Source: a virus
DNA: 26,535 nt
Reading direction: 5' to 3' (one strand)
Virus record (IMG/VR): IMGVR_UViG_3300043446_002903
Coordinates: 1 to 26,535 of that record
Every line of letters starts with the position of its first letter. The first letter of the stretch is position 1. Shown one piece after another: positions 22,546 to 26,491 of the stretch. The notes under the pieces were generated by a model. The model was not told the origin of the DNA, ran no database searches, and worked only from the letters and a program-made list of their open reading frames with translations. A program made the position numbers and the translations under genes.

Positions 22546-22572
22546 GTAAACCCTTGTGGCATAAGGACTTAG
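22546..22572. repeat. 27-bp dyad, copy D
   Basis: GTAAACCCTT, seven bases (GTGGCAT), AAGGACTTAG. The centre lies 36 bases upstream of the sigma-54-like promoter at 22595. Confidence 0.75.
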
Positions 22573-22594
22573 GAAAACCAAAGATTTTTTGAGT

Positions 22595-22611
22595 TTGGCA
22601 CACCGATTGCT
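22595..22611 (+). promoter_or_regulatory. Sigma-54-like promoter (D), sole promoter seen for 22645
   Basis: TTGGCACACCGATTGCT with GG and GC ten bases apart. The start would be near 22622, with AGAGAG and the ATG at 22645 following. No sigma-70-type promoter is visible between here and the gene, making this the clearest functional test case. Confidence 0.7.
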
Positions 22612-22644
22612 CTTATATATGGTATAAGAAAGAGAGAGTTGAAA

Positions 22645-22812
22645 ATGGTTTATATCGAAGATATTCAGAATGAGTTGGTTAGGTTGTATGGTGAAAATGG
22701 TAAGACTTTCGAGATTGTGCCGATTGGGTCGGCTTTTCTGGTTGGTCGATCTGTATATGATGCAGTAGAGATTAGTGGTTGGGAAGATTTTGATCTTCTG
22801 GAAACTTTTTGA
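22645..22812 (+). CDS. Small early protein, 55 aa, behind sigma-54-like promoter
   Basis: A 55-residue acidic protein: MVYIEDIQNELVRLYGENGK then TFEIVPIGSAFLVGRSVYDAVEISGWEDFDLLETF. It has an N-terminal helix, two likely strands, and an acidic aromatic C-terminus. The leader AAGAAAGAGAGAGTTGAAA is a modest ribosome-binding site. It and the next gene (21 bases apart) form a short operon whose only visible promoter is the sigma-54-like box at 22595. No family recognised. Confidence 0.7.
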   Translation: MVYIEDIQNELVRLYGENGKTFEIVPIGSAFLVGRSVYDAVEISGWEDFDLLETF

Positions 22813-22832
22813 GGATAGGAAAGGTAGATAAG

Positions 22833-22991
22833 ATGAGAAAGTTTAGTTATTACCGTGGTTCAGATGATGGATACGATTATTCCCGTGATAATCGGGATGG
22901 ATACGTTGACGAGTTTTTGAAGTCTCTCGACCGTGATCGTGAGATGAAAGAAAGAGAAGAAAAAGCGAAAAACGAAAAAGAAAAATCGTAA
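22833..22991 (+). CDS. Small charged early protein, 52 aa
   Basis: A 52-residue hydrophilic protein from the ATG at 22833, eight bases after AGGAAAGG. A TTG at 22809 would extend it but overlaps the previous gene without a ribosome-binding site. The first half (RKFSYYRGSDDGYDYSRDNRDGYVDE) is Tyr/Asp/Arg-rich. The second half (FLKSLDRDREMKEREEKAKNEKEKS) is an almost pure Lys/Glu/Arg helix, probably a single amphipathic or coiled helix. Likely cotranscribed with the gene before it. No family recognised. Confidence 0.7.
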   Translation: MRKFSYYRGSDDGYDYSRDNRDGYVDEFLKSLDRDREMKEREEKAKNEKEKS

Positions 22992-23000
22992 GTTTTTTGC

Positions 23001-23028
23001 TTGCATCTTCAAGATTAGACGCTAGAAT
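23001..23028 (+). promoter_or_regulatory. Sigma-70-type early promoter, class I variant
   Basis: TTGCAT (23001-23006), a 16-base spacer, TAGAAT (23023-23028), then GTCGATAGATAAG. It drives the gene at 23056. Confidence 0.7.
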
Positions 23029-23055
23029 GTCGATAGATAAGAAAGAAAGTTAGAT

Positions 23056-23196
23056 ATGAAAACTGTGCTGATCATGGTCGGGAAGAAATATAAGGTTTAC
23101 TCGGAAAACAATGGAAAGCGTAAACTGCTCGGAGTGTTCAACACTTCGCAAGATGCTATCCGGTTTATGAATACTTTTTCCGCTTGTGCTGCCTGA
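23056..23196 (+). CDS. Small early protein, 46 aa, paralogue of 21814-21942
   Basis: A 46-residue basic protein: MKTVLIMVGKKYKVYSENNG then KRKLLGVFNTSQDAIRFMNTFSACAA. It shares KYKVY, NGKR-LLG-F and AIRFMN with the 42-residue product at 21814, and adds a short FSACAA tail. The leader is AAGAAAGAAAGTTAGAT with only a weak ribosome-binding site. It is followed after 42 bases by the 23239 gene without an intervening promoter, so the two are probably cotranscribed. Confidence 0.8.
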   Translation: MKTVLIMVGKKYKVYSENNGKRKLLGVFNTSQDAIRFMNTFSACAA

Positions 23197-23238
23197 GAGA
23201 ATCTGATAGACTCCACACTCACCCATAGGAATAGAAAA

Positions 23239-23562
23239 ATGAAAAGCCCGATTCTTGCCGATTTTCAGCGTGGTATTCTGGAGTGGTTTGAAGGTATCGC
23301 CATTCCGCATCAGCCTAGCGTAGCCGATGGGGTATATACCCCCATTCGGAGTGAGAAGGTTATGAAGTTCAATCGGAAGGCTCTCCGCAAGATTGGCAAG
23401 CGGAAGGTGGAAAAGGCCGATCCCCGACTTGTGGGGGGTGAAGATAAGATGATTGTTAAGGTCGGCAAGCCCGGTAGTCGAGAGAGGGTAGAGGCCCTGC
23501 GTAGTCAGTACGAGGCAGTGGCCGCTTGCGGTGAGGAAGTATCCCCCTTCGCGGAGGGGTAG
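23239..23562 (+). CDS. Small basic early protein, 107 aa, unknown
   Basis: A 107-residue protein: MKSPILADFQRGILEWFEGI, then a linker, then KVMKFNRKALRKIGKRKVEKADPRLVGGEDKMIVKVGKPGSRERVEALRSQYEAVAACGEE. The central KFNRKALRKIGKRKVEK helix (about residues 43-59) is strongly basic and could bind nucleic acid. AGGAATAG precedes the ATG. Stop is TAG, showing TAG is a normal stop here. It uses a G/C-rich codon style. It ends just before a pair of direct repeats and a terminator-like hairpin. No family recognised. Confidence 0.7.
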   Translation: MKSPILADFQRGILEWFEGIAIPHQPSVADGVYTPIRSEKVMKFNRKALRKIGKRKVEKADPRLVGGEDKMIVKVGKPGSRERVEALRSQYEAVAACGEEVSPFAEG

Positions 23563-23609
23563 ACTTCTGTACACTACCTCTTGGTGGGGGTAAACTTTTG
23601 TACACTCCC
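23559..23609. repeat. Two direct repeats, 31-bp period
   Basis: GTAGACTTCTGTACACTACC (23559-23578) and GTAAACTTTTGTACACTCCC (23590-23609) match at 16 of 20 positions. Each contains TGTACA and short flanking arms that can pair (GGTAG/CTACC). The first overlaps the 23239 gene's stop codon. Confidence 0.6.
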
Positions 23610-23627
23610 CTTTAGGGGGGTTGTTGT
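23604..23627 (+). terminator. Probable terminator
   Basis: ACTCCCC and GGGGGGT pair (one G-T wobble) around TTTA (23604-23621), followed by TGTTGT. It ends the transcript of the 23056-23239 pair and precedes control region E. Confidence 0.6.
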
Positions 23628-23657
23628 CAAAATGGCAGCCGGCGGGCCGAAATCGTC

Positions 23658-23684
23658 GTAAGTGCTTGTGGCATATAGACTTAG
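23658..23684. repeat. 27-bp dyad, copy E
   Basis: GTAAGTGCTT, seven bases (GTGGCAT), ATAGACTTAG, followed by GGGCTAATGAGGACATCGTA. Together with what follows, it is a recognisable second copy of control region B. Confidence 0.75.
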
Positions 23685-23734
23685 GGCTAATGAGGACATC
23701 GTATCGAAAAGGTGTTTAAGGAAATAAAATATCT

Positions 23735-23751
23735 TTGGCATAGTATTTGCT
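23735..23751 (+). promoter_or_regulatory. Sigma-54-like promoter (E)
   Basis: TTGGCATAGTATTTGCT, GG and GC ten bases apart, 64 bases after the dyad E centre and 42 bases before the next sigma-70-type -35. Confidence 0.6.
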
Positions 23752-23776
23752 GTGTAGAAAATTTTTTATTTTGTTG

Positions 23777-23804
23777 TTGACTTCTAAAGTATGACCTGTA
23801 AAAT
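23777..23804 (+). promoter_or_regulatory. Sigma-70-type early promoter, class I
   Basis: TTGACT (23777-23782), a 16-base spacer beginning TCTAAAGT, TAAAAT (23799-23804), then GTCGATATAA. It drives the gene at 23832. Confidence 0.85.
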
Positions 23805-23831
23805 GTCGATATAAAGGAAAAGGAAAAACAA

Positions 23832-23951
23832 ATGCTTGGACTGGTGTTTTTAATGATTCTGGGCTATATGATGTATGTCGAAATCGTCACCTTTTTTGAG
23901 AATCGACGAGATACGAAAAGAATCCGCGAGTATTTTCAGAATCGTGGTTGA
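23832..23951 (+). CDS. Single-pass membrane mini-protein, 39 aa
   Basis: A 39-residue protein: MLGLVFLMILGYMMYVEIVT then FFENRRDTKRIREYFQNRG. Residues 2-21 are a transmembrane segment, followed by a basic cytoplasmic-type tail (positive-inside suggests N-out, C-in). AAGGAAAAGG is a good ribosome-binding site. The TGA stop lies inside the TTGACA -35 box of the next promoter. Membrane mini-proteins like this in phage early regions may act in exclusion or lysis control. No family recognised. Confidence 0.7.
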   Translation: MLGLVFLMILGYMMYVEIVTFFENRRDTKRIREYFQNRG

Positions 23952-23975
23952 CAAGTAAAGTTTAGCCTGTAAGAT
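23948..23975 (+). promoter_or_regulatory. Sigma-70-type early promoter, class I, containing the previous stop
   Basis: TTGACA (23948-23953), a 16-base spacer beginning AGTAAAGT, TAAGAT (23970-23975), then GTCGATATAAGG. The -35 includes the TGA stop of the previous gene. It is near identical to the promoter at 24510. Confidence 0.85.
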
Positions 23976-23995
23976 GTCGATATAAGGTAAATAAG

Positions 23996-24199
23996 ATGGA
24001 AATCGGACAACAAATCACCGCTACCTATAACGATGGGCGAATCTTTTCTGGTACAATAGTTCAAATCGAAATCGGATCAAATGACGATGTGGTATATGGT
24101 GATGGTTCAATCATGCCTAATCGAACCATGATTAGGATCAAAAAAGAAAATGGAAACTATGCCAGTTTCTATCTTGACAAGTGTTTTTCAGTCGGGTAG
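23996..24199 (+). CDS. Small beta-rich early protein, 67 aa
   Basis: A 67-residue protein: MEIGQQITATYNDGRIFSGT then IVQIEIGSNDDVVYGDGSIMPNRTMIRIKKENGNYASFYLDKCFSVG. The strand pattern, with G-Q-ITATYNDGRIFSGTIVQIE at the start, suggests a small SH3-like barrel. Its last eight codons contain the -35 of the next promoter, and its TAG stop is the first half of the next TAGAAT -10 box. No family recognised. The ribosome-binding site is moderate (AAGG). Confidence 0.75.
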   Translation: MEIGQQITATYNDGRIFSGTIVQIEIGSNDDVVYGDGSIMPNRTMIRIKKENGNYASFYLDKCFSVG

Positions 24200-24202
24200 A
24201 AT
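24174..24202 (+). promoter_or_regulatory. Sigma-70-type early promoter inside a gene end
   Basis: TTGACA (24174-24179) lies in the coding sequence of the previous gene. The 17-base spacer leads to TAGAAT (24197-24202), whose TAG is that gene's stop. CCCGATATAAG follows. Confidence 0.85.
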
Positions 24203-24225
24203 CCCGATATAAGAAAGAGAAAACA

Positions 24226-24321
24226 ATGTATAACGACTTTGCTAGCAACCTTATCGTGTGTTTTTTGCTCGGCTGTTGGGCATACCTTTTTATCTATATT
24301 CCTCTTTATTTTTGGTGCTAA
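24226..24321 (+). CDS. Membrane mini-protein, 31 aa
   Basis: A 31-residue hydrophobic peptide: MYNDFASNLIVCFLLGCWAY then LFIYIPLYFWC. Residues 8-30 form one transmembrane span. Cys residues are at 12, 17 and 31. The leader has AAGAAAGAGAAAAC, a weak ribosome-binding site. The stop TAA is followed at once by the next ATG (TAAATG), so the two are coupled. No family recognised. Confidence 0.6.
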   Translation: MYNDFASNLIVCFLLGCWAYLFIYIPLYFWC

Positions 24322-24513
24322 ATGATTACCAACGACATCACCAACGTAGTGATCATGACCGCTAAGACTCTTTCGGGTACTAAGGTTGTGGTTAACAGTT
24401 TCGACGTTATCATCGAAAACGGAAAGCCGCTGATTATGTTTTTCGTTAAGGATGAAAATGGCCAGTTCGGACTTTTCAATCAGAACGAACTCACCGATTA
24501 TGTGGAGAGTTGA
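24322..24513 (+). CDS. Small early protein, 63 aa, unknown
   Basis: A 63-residue protein: MITNDITNVVIMTAKTLSGT then KVVVNSFDVIIENGKPLIMFFVKDENGQFGLFNQNELTDYVES. Alternating hydrophobic strands suggest a small beta-sheet domain ending in an acidic helix. It begins directly after the previous stop, with no independent ribosome-binding site, so it depends on translational coupling. Its TGA stop lies inside the TTGACA -35 box of the next promoter. No family recognised. Confidence 0.72.
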   Translation: MITNDITNVVIMTAKTLSGTKVVVNSFDVIIENGKPLIMFFVKDENGQFGLFNQNELTDYVES

Positions 24514-24537
24514 CAAGTAAAGTTTAGCCTGTAAGAT
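24510..24537 (+). promoter_or_regulatory. Sigma-70-type early promoter, class I, containing the previous stop
   Basis: TTGACA (24510-24515), a 16-base spacer beginning AGTAAAGT, TAAGAT (24532-24537), then GTCGATATAAGG. The first 40 bases repeat the 23948 promoter almost without change. Confidence 0.85.
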
Positions 24538-24557
24538 GTCGATATAAGGAAAAGAAA

Positions 24558-24653
24558 ATGTATCGTGCTGGTTTCATCTTTTTCGTGTTCATTCTGCCGA
24601 TTCTGAACATTGTGTTTTGCCTTGGATTTCTGGCTGGAAAGGCTGCCCAATGA
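24558..24653 (+). CDS. Membrane mini-protein, 31 aa
   Basis: A 31-residue peptide: MYRAGFIFFVFILPILNIVF then CLGFLAGKAAQ. One transmembrane span covers residues 5-26. AAGGAAAAGAAA precedes the ATG. Its TGA stop overlaps the next ATG as ATGA. Its partner at 24650 is also a membrane peptide, so the two could assemble together, as some two-component spanin, holin or exclusion pairs do. That is only a suggestion. Confidence 0.65.
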   Translation: MYRAGFIFFVFILPILNIVFCLGFLAGKAAQ

Positions 24654-24763
24654 ATCGTGATTTGGCATACGTTGGTTTACTGGTCGCTGGTAGCGTTGTG
24701 CTTTCCACGATCATGCTCTACAGTTTTTTGGTCTATAGCATCATCACGGGAGATTGGTCATGA
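24650..24763 (+). CDS. Membrane mini-protein, 37 aa
   Basis: A 37-residue peptide: MNRDLAYVGLLVAGSVVLST then IMLYSFLVYSIITGDWS. A transmembrane span runs from about residue 7 to 32. Both ends overlap neighbours as ATGA, making a tight three-gene string with 24558 and 24760. No family recognised. Its short length and coupling leave translation likely but unproven. Confidence 0.65.
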   Translation: MNRDLAYVGLLVAGSVVLSTIMLYSFLVYSIITGDWS

Positions 24764-25068
24764 CTCACGCCGAAGCAGTTAAGATGGTTCGTGGTAAGCG
24801 TAATAAGGATAGCCGAAAGATTGGTAATAATACCTACGCGGAAATCCTTAACGATAATACTGTAGGCATTAAGTTGCACAGTACCTACGTTGTAAAGATT
24901 CGGGACGATGGTACTTATACTCTCAATAGCGGTGGCTGGCAAACTGCTACCACTAAAGATAGGATTAACCAGTATAGTCCCGTGAGGGTTTATCAACGCA
25001 AGTTCGAATGGTTTGTTACTATTAACGGTAAAGAGTATCCATTCATTGATGGTATGGTGGTATCATGA
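24760..25068 (+). CDS. Conserved phage protein, GNNTY / LNSGGW family, 102 aa
   Basis: A 102-residue protein. I use the ATG at 24760, seven bases after GGAG. A TTG at 24754 has no support. Signatures are KMVRGKRNKDSRKIGNNTYAE (about residues 8-28), IKLHSTYVVKIRDDGTYTLNSGGWQTATTKDRINQY (about 37-72) and a C-terminal beta segment (KFEWFVTINGKEYPFIDGM). I recognise this as a widespread small phage family, also in actinobacteriophages ('GNNTY...LH-T-VV---DG---LNSGGW-T-TTK-RIN'), with no known function. It is likely expressed with the two membrane peptides before it. Confidence 0.85.
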   Translation: MTHAEAVKMVRGKRNKDSRKIGNNTYAEILNDNTVGIKLHSTYVVKIRDDGTYTLNSGGWQTATTKDRINQYSPVRVYQRKFEWFVTINGKEYPFIDGMVVS

Positions 25069-25121
25069 ATATAACGATTTATGATTTGCTGAAATATTCT
25101 ACTAAACGGTGGCCGAACTAA
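25065..25121 (+). CDS. Possible 18-aa peptide
   Basis: An 18-residue frame, MNITIYDLLKYSTKRWPN, starts inside the previous stop as ATGA and ends 14 bases before the next ATG. The overlap matches others in this string. There is no further support, so it may be only a spacer or a coupling leader. Confidence 0.3.
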   Translation: MNITIYDLLKYSTKRWPN

Positions 25122-25135
25122 AGAAAGGGCCAAGG

Positions 25136-25243
25136 ATGGTCGATATTAACTGGGTACAAATAGGTGTGGGATTTATTGCTGGCATTATTGGTTCTTACCT
25201 TGTTTCTGACCTTGTTTTTCCAGTAAATAGTAATAAGGAATAG
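25136..25243 (+). CDS. Membrane mini-protein, 35 aa
   Basis: A 35-residue peptide: MVDINWVQIGVGFIAGIIGS then YLVSDLVFPVNSNKE. A Gly-rich transmembrane span covers about residues 8-29 (GxxxG pattern, good for helix packing). AAAGGGCCAAGG lies upstream. Stop is TAG. It is followed five bases later by another membrane peptide. No family recognised. Confidence 0.6.
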   Translation: MVDINWVQIGVGFIAGIIGSYLVSDLVFPVNSNKE

Positions 25244-25247
25244 TAAC

Positions 25248-25325
25248 ATGACTATTATGGACAAGTGTACACTGGTGGTGTCGTTTGTGGTAGGGTGTGT
25301 AGCCGCTTGGGTTGTGAACAGTTGA
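25248..25325 (+). CDS. Membrane mini-protein, 25 aa
   Basis: A 25-residue peptide: MTIMDKCTLVVSFVVGCVAA then WVVNS. It is almost entirely one transmembrane span (residues 8-23) with Cys7 and Cys17. AAGGAATAGTAAC provides a ribosome-binding site. Its stop precedes dyad F by a base or two. Very short, so moderate confidence. Confidence 0.5.
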   Translation: MTIMDKCTLVVSFVVGCVAAWVVNS

Positions 25326-25326
25326 C

Positions 25327-25353
25327 CTAAGTGCTTGTGGCGTAAAGAGTTAC
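25327..25353. repeat. 27-bp dyad, copy F
   Basis: CTAAGTGCTT, seven bases (GTGGCGT), AAAGAGTTAC. It starts immediately after the stop of the 25248 gene. Unlike other copies, the GGCGGGCCGCG-T8 stretch follows it instead of preceding it. Confidence 0.7.
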
Positions 25354-25380
25354 GACAAACTCGGCGGGCCGCGATTTTTT

Positions 25381-25397
25381 TTGGCACGATATTTGCT
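25381..25397 (+). promoter_or_regulatory. Sigma-54-like promoter (F)
   Basis: TTGGCACGATATTTGCT, identical to the copy at 20620. The dyad F centre is 41 bases upstream. An opposite box faces it four bases downstream. Confidence 0.6.
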
Positions 25398-25401
25398 ACA
25401 T

Positions 25402-25418
25402 AGCAAGCGCCGTGCCAA
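25402..25418 (-). promoter_or_regulatory. Sigma-54-like box, leftward (F)
   Basis: On the minus strand TTGGCACGGCGCTTGCT, correct GG/GC spacing. It faces the rightward box, so the two make a 38-bp inverted repeat. As convergent promoters they would collide, which leaves a hairpin or protein-site reading open. Confidence 0.45.
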
Positions 25419-25473
25419 ACGACTGCCCGAAACCTTACGACATTGCAACGAAAAAATATTTGTGGTGGTGGGC

Positions 25474-25501
25474 TTGACAGGCCGATATTAGACTGTAGAA
25501 T
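25474..25501 (+). promoter_or_regulatory. Sigma-70-type early promoter, class II
   Basis: TTGACA (25474-25479), a 16-base spacer with CCGATA, TAGAAT (25496-25501), then CAGCGTATCACC. It closely resembles the promoter at 26170. Confidence 0.8.
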
Positions 25502-25526
25502 CAGCGTATCACCCGGAGAGAAAAAG

Positions 25527-25709
25527 ATGATCAACTCTTTTGACGATGTGAATCGGATTCTGGCGGAACTGGCCGAGATGGGCACGATTGAACCGATGGT
25601 CGAGCCGATTGATGAGAACGATTGTCACCCAATGGACTATGCGGACGTTACTGGGTTGTGGGATGAAATGTATCCCGAACCGCTTGACGCAAACGATTTT
25701 GTGTGGTAA
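25527..25709 (+). CDS. Acidic small early protein, 60 aa
   Basis: A 60-residue protein with nine Asp and seven Glu against one Arg and no Lys: MINSFDDVNRILAELAEMGT then IEPMVEPIDENDCHPMDYADVTGLWDEMYPEPLDANDFVW. I use the ATG at 25527 after GGAG. Longer versions would cross the promoter. An N-terminal helix is followed by a Pro/Asp/Glu-rich extended part. Its end carries the next gene's -35, and its TAA stop is the first half of that promoter's -10. No family recognised. It is a possible DNA mimic. Confidence 0.72.
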   Translation: MINSFDDVNRILAELAEMGTIEPMVEPIDENDCHPMDYADVTGLWDEMYPEPLDANDFVW

Positions 25710-25712
25710 AGT
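25684..25712 (+). promoter_or_regulatory. Sigma-70-type promoter inside a gene end
   Basis: TTGACG (25684-25689) in the coding end of the previous gene, a 17-base spacer, TAAAGT (25707-25712) whose TAA is that gene's stop. AAGGAG and the ATG at 25731 follow. Confidence 0.65.
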
Positions 25713-25730
25713 CTAACTAAGGAGAAAAAC

Positions 25731-26057
25731 ATGAGTCACCCTGATCCCCTGTTCGATCCCGATAACTCTTATGAGGATGATAACGTGGACTATAACTACG
25801 ACGATCACGACGATTTCTTCCGCGATGATCTGGATGAGTTGCGTGGTCGTGAAGTCGAGTATGACAGCCCCGATTCCGACCCGGATGGTGATGGCGACTA
25901 CGATCCCGACTATGATGTTTGGGATAGCATGGACGGAGATCACGACAGTGCCATGACCAGTTGCGGCTGGGGAACTGACGAGGACTACGGTTACTATGGC
26001 GATGATGATCGTGAGGATTTCCATAGCGATGACGGCTACGGAAGTTACGACGATTGA
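25731..26057 (+). CDS. Hyperacidic protein, 108 aa
   Basis: A 108-residue protein with 36 Asp and six Glu against four Arg and no Lys. Aromatic residues (Tyr, Trp, Phe) are spaced through DYNYDDHDDFF, DGDYDPDYDVWDS and DEDYGYYGDDD. It has no recognisable domain and is probably disordered or a DNA mimic. Asp-Xaa-Asp runs could also bind calcium. AAGGAG is five to six bases from the ATG, the strongest ribosome-binding site in this region. The large open frames on the opposite strand (His/Arg-rich) are artefacts of GAY codon repetition. Function unknown. An anti-nuclease or polymerase-binding role is speculation. Confidence 0.8.
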   Translation: MSHPDPLFDPDNSYEDDNVDYNYDDHDDFFRDDLDELRGREVEYDSPDSDPDGDGDYDPDYDVWDSMDGDHDSAMTSCGWGTDEDYGYYGDDDREDFHSDDGYGSYDD

Positions 26058-26064
26058 GCCTAAA

Positions 26065-26094
26065 GCCTTGATGCATAACACTTTGCGTCAAGGC
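26065..26094 (+). terminator. Terminator-like hairpin
   Basis: GCCTTGATGC and GCGTCAAGGC form a 10-bp stem with one G-T pair around a 10-base loop, eight bases after the hyperacidic gene. A GC-rich tract, not a T-run, follows, so termination is uncertain. Confidence 0.45.
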
Positions 26095-26112
26095 CGGCCG
26101 CCCCCGTTCAAC

Positions 26113-26139
26113 GTAAACTCTTATCTGCTAATGACTTAT
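26113..26139. repeat. 27-bp dyad, copy G
   Basis: GTAAACTCTT, seven bases (ATCTGCT), AATGACTTAT. No sigma-54-like box follows this copy. The next promoter is sigma-70-type at 26170. Confidence 0.65.
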
Positions 26140-26169
26140 ACCAAAAAAGATTTTTTCAAGAAAAACCTA

Positions 26170-26197
26170 TTGACAGACCGATAATACTTGATAGAAT
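26170..26197 (+). promoter_or_regulatory. Sigma-70-type early promoter, class II
   Basis: TTGACA (26170-26175), a 16-base spacer with CCGATA, TAGAAT (26192-26197), then ACTCGTATCACC. It drives the gene at 26227. Confidence 0.8.
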
Positions 26198-26226
26198 ACT
26201 CGTATCACCACCAACAAGGAGCGATT

Positions 26227-26466
26227 ATGAATACTCTCTGTGCTACGATTTTTGGTATTGCTTGGGCCGTTGTTTTCTGTCTGATCATGAAGATCACTTT
26301 CATGCTGGGCTGGGGAGAGCCTAACGTGATCCCAGAAGCGGGTGAAACCTATGCTGGTTGGTGGGCTATGCTCTTTTTCTGTAATGTTGCCCCTTGGGCT
26401 TTCTGGGGTGTGTTCTTCGATGTTGTTGGATGCGTTCAACGATTTTTTCGTCGTTGCAAGGCTTGA
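26227..26466 (+). CDS. Two-span membrane protein, 79 aa
   Basis: A 79-residue protein: MNTLCATIFGIAWAVVFCLI opening the first transmembrane span (about residues 5-28), an outside loop WGEPNVIPEAGETYAGW, a second span (about 45-68, MLFFCNVAPWAFWGVFFDVV) and a basic tail QRFFRRCKA. I use the ATG at 26227, five bases after AAGGAG. The extension to 26188 would cross the promoter. Both termini inside fits the basic tail. The TGA stop lies inside the next -35 box. No family recognised. A superinfection-exclusion or holin-like role is possible. Confidence 0.72.
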   Translation: MNTLCATIFGIAWAVVFCLIMKITFMLGWGEPNVIPEAGETYAGWWAMLFFCNVAPWAFWGVFFDVVGCVQRFFRRCKA

Positions 26467-26491
26467 CAACTAAAGATTCATCCTGTAAAAT
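26463..26491 (+). promoter_or_regulatory. Sigma-70-type early promoter, class I, containing the previous stop
   Basis: TTGACA (26463-26468) including the previous TGA stop, a 17-base spacer with CTAAAG, TAAAAT (26486-26491), then ATCGATATAAGG. Confidence 0.8.

Larger units (their letters stand above)
22219..22644. other. Control regions C and D (non-coding)
   Basis: About 425 bases without a gene, the longest gap on the plus-strand side. It contains a GC hairpin (22246-22262), sigma-54-like boxes in both orientations (22266, 22289, 22374), dyad C (22320-22346), a threefold GCAAAATGC element (22434-22514), dyad D (22546-22572) and a forward sigma-54-like promoter (22595-22611). No sigma-70-type promoter is visible here. 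Confidence 0.6.

Noticed and set aside
23050-23574. 174-codon open frame on the minus strand
   Set aside because: It is opposite the genes at 23056 and 23239, with no start signals. Its composition is that of a shadow frame.
25118-25585. 155-codon open frame on the minus strand
   Set aside because: It runs through dyad F, sigma-54-like boxes and a promoter, all of which read as non-coding.
25713-26091. Open frames of 122 and 124 codons on the minus strand
   Set aside because: They are the mirror of the Asp-rich gene at 25731. GAY repetition prevents stops on the other strand, giving His/Arg- or Ile/Val-rich nonsense.
20527-26139. CRISPR array reading of the seven repeats
   Set aside because: The copies are hundreds of bases apart, diverged, and separated by genes. 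There is no regular spacer length.
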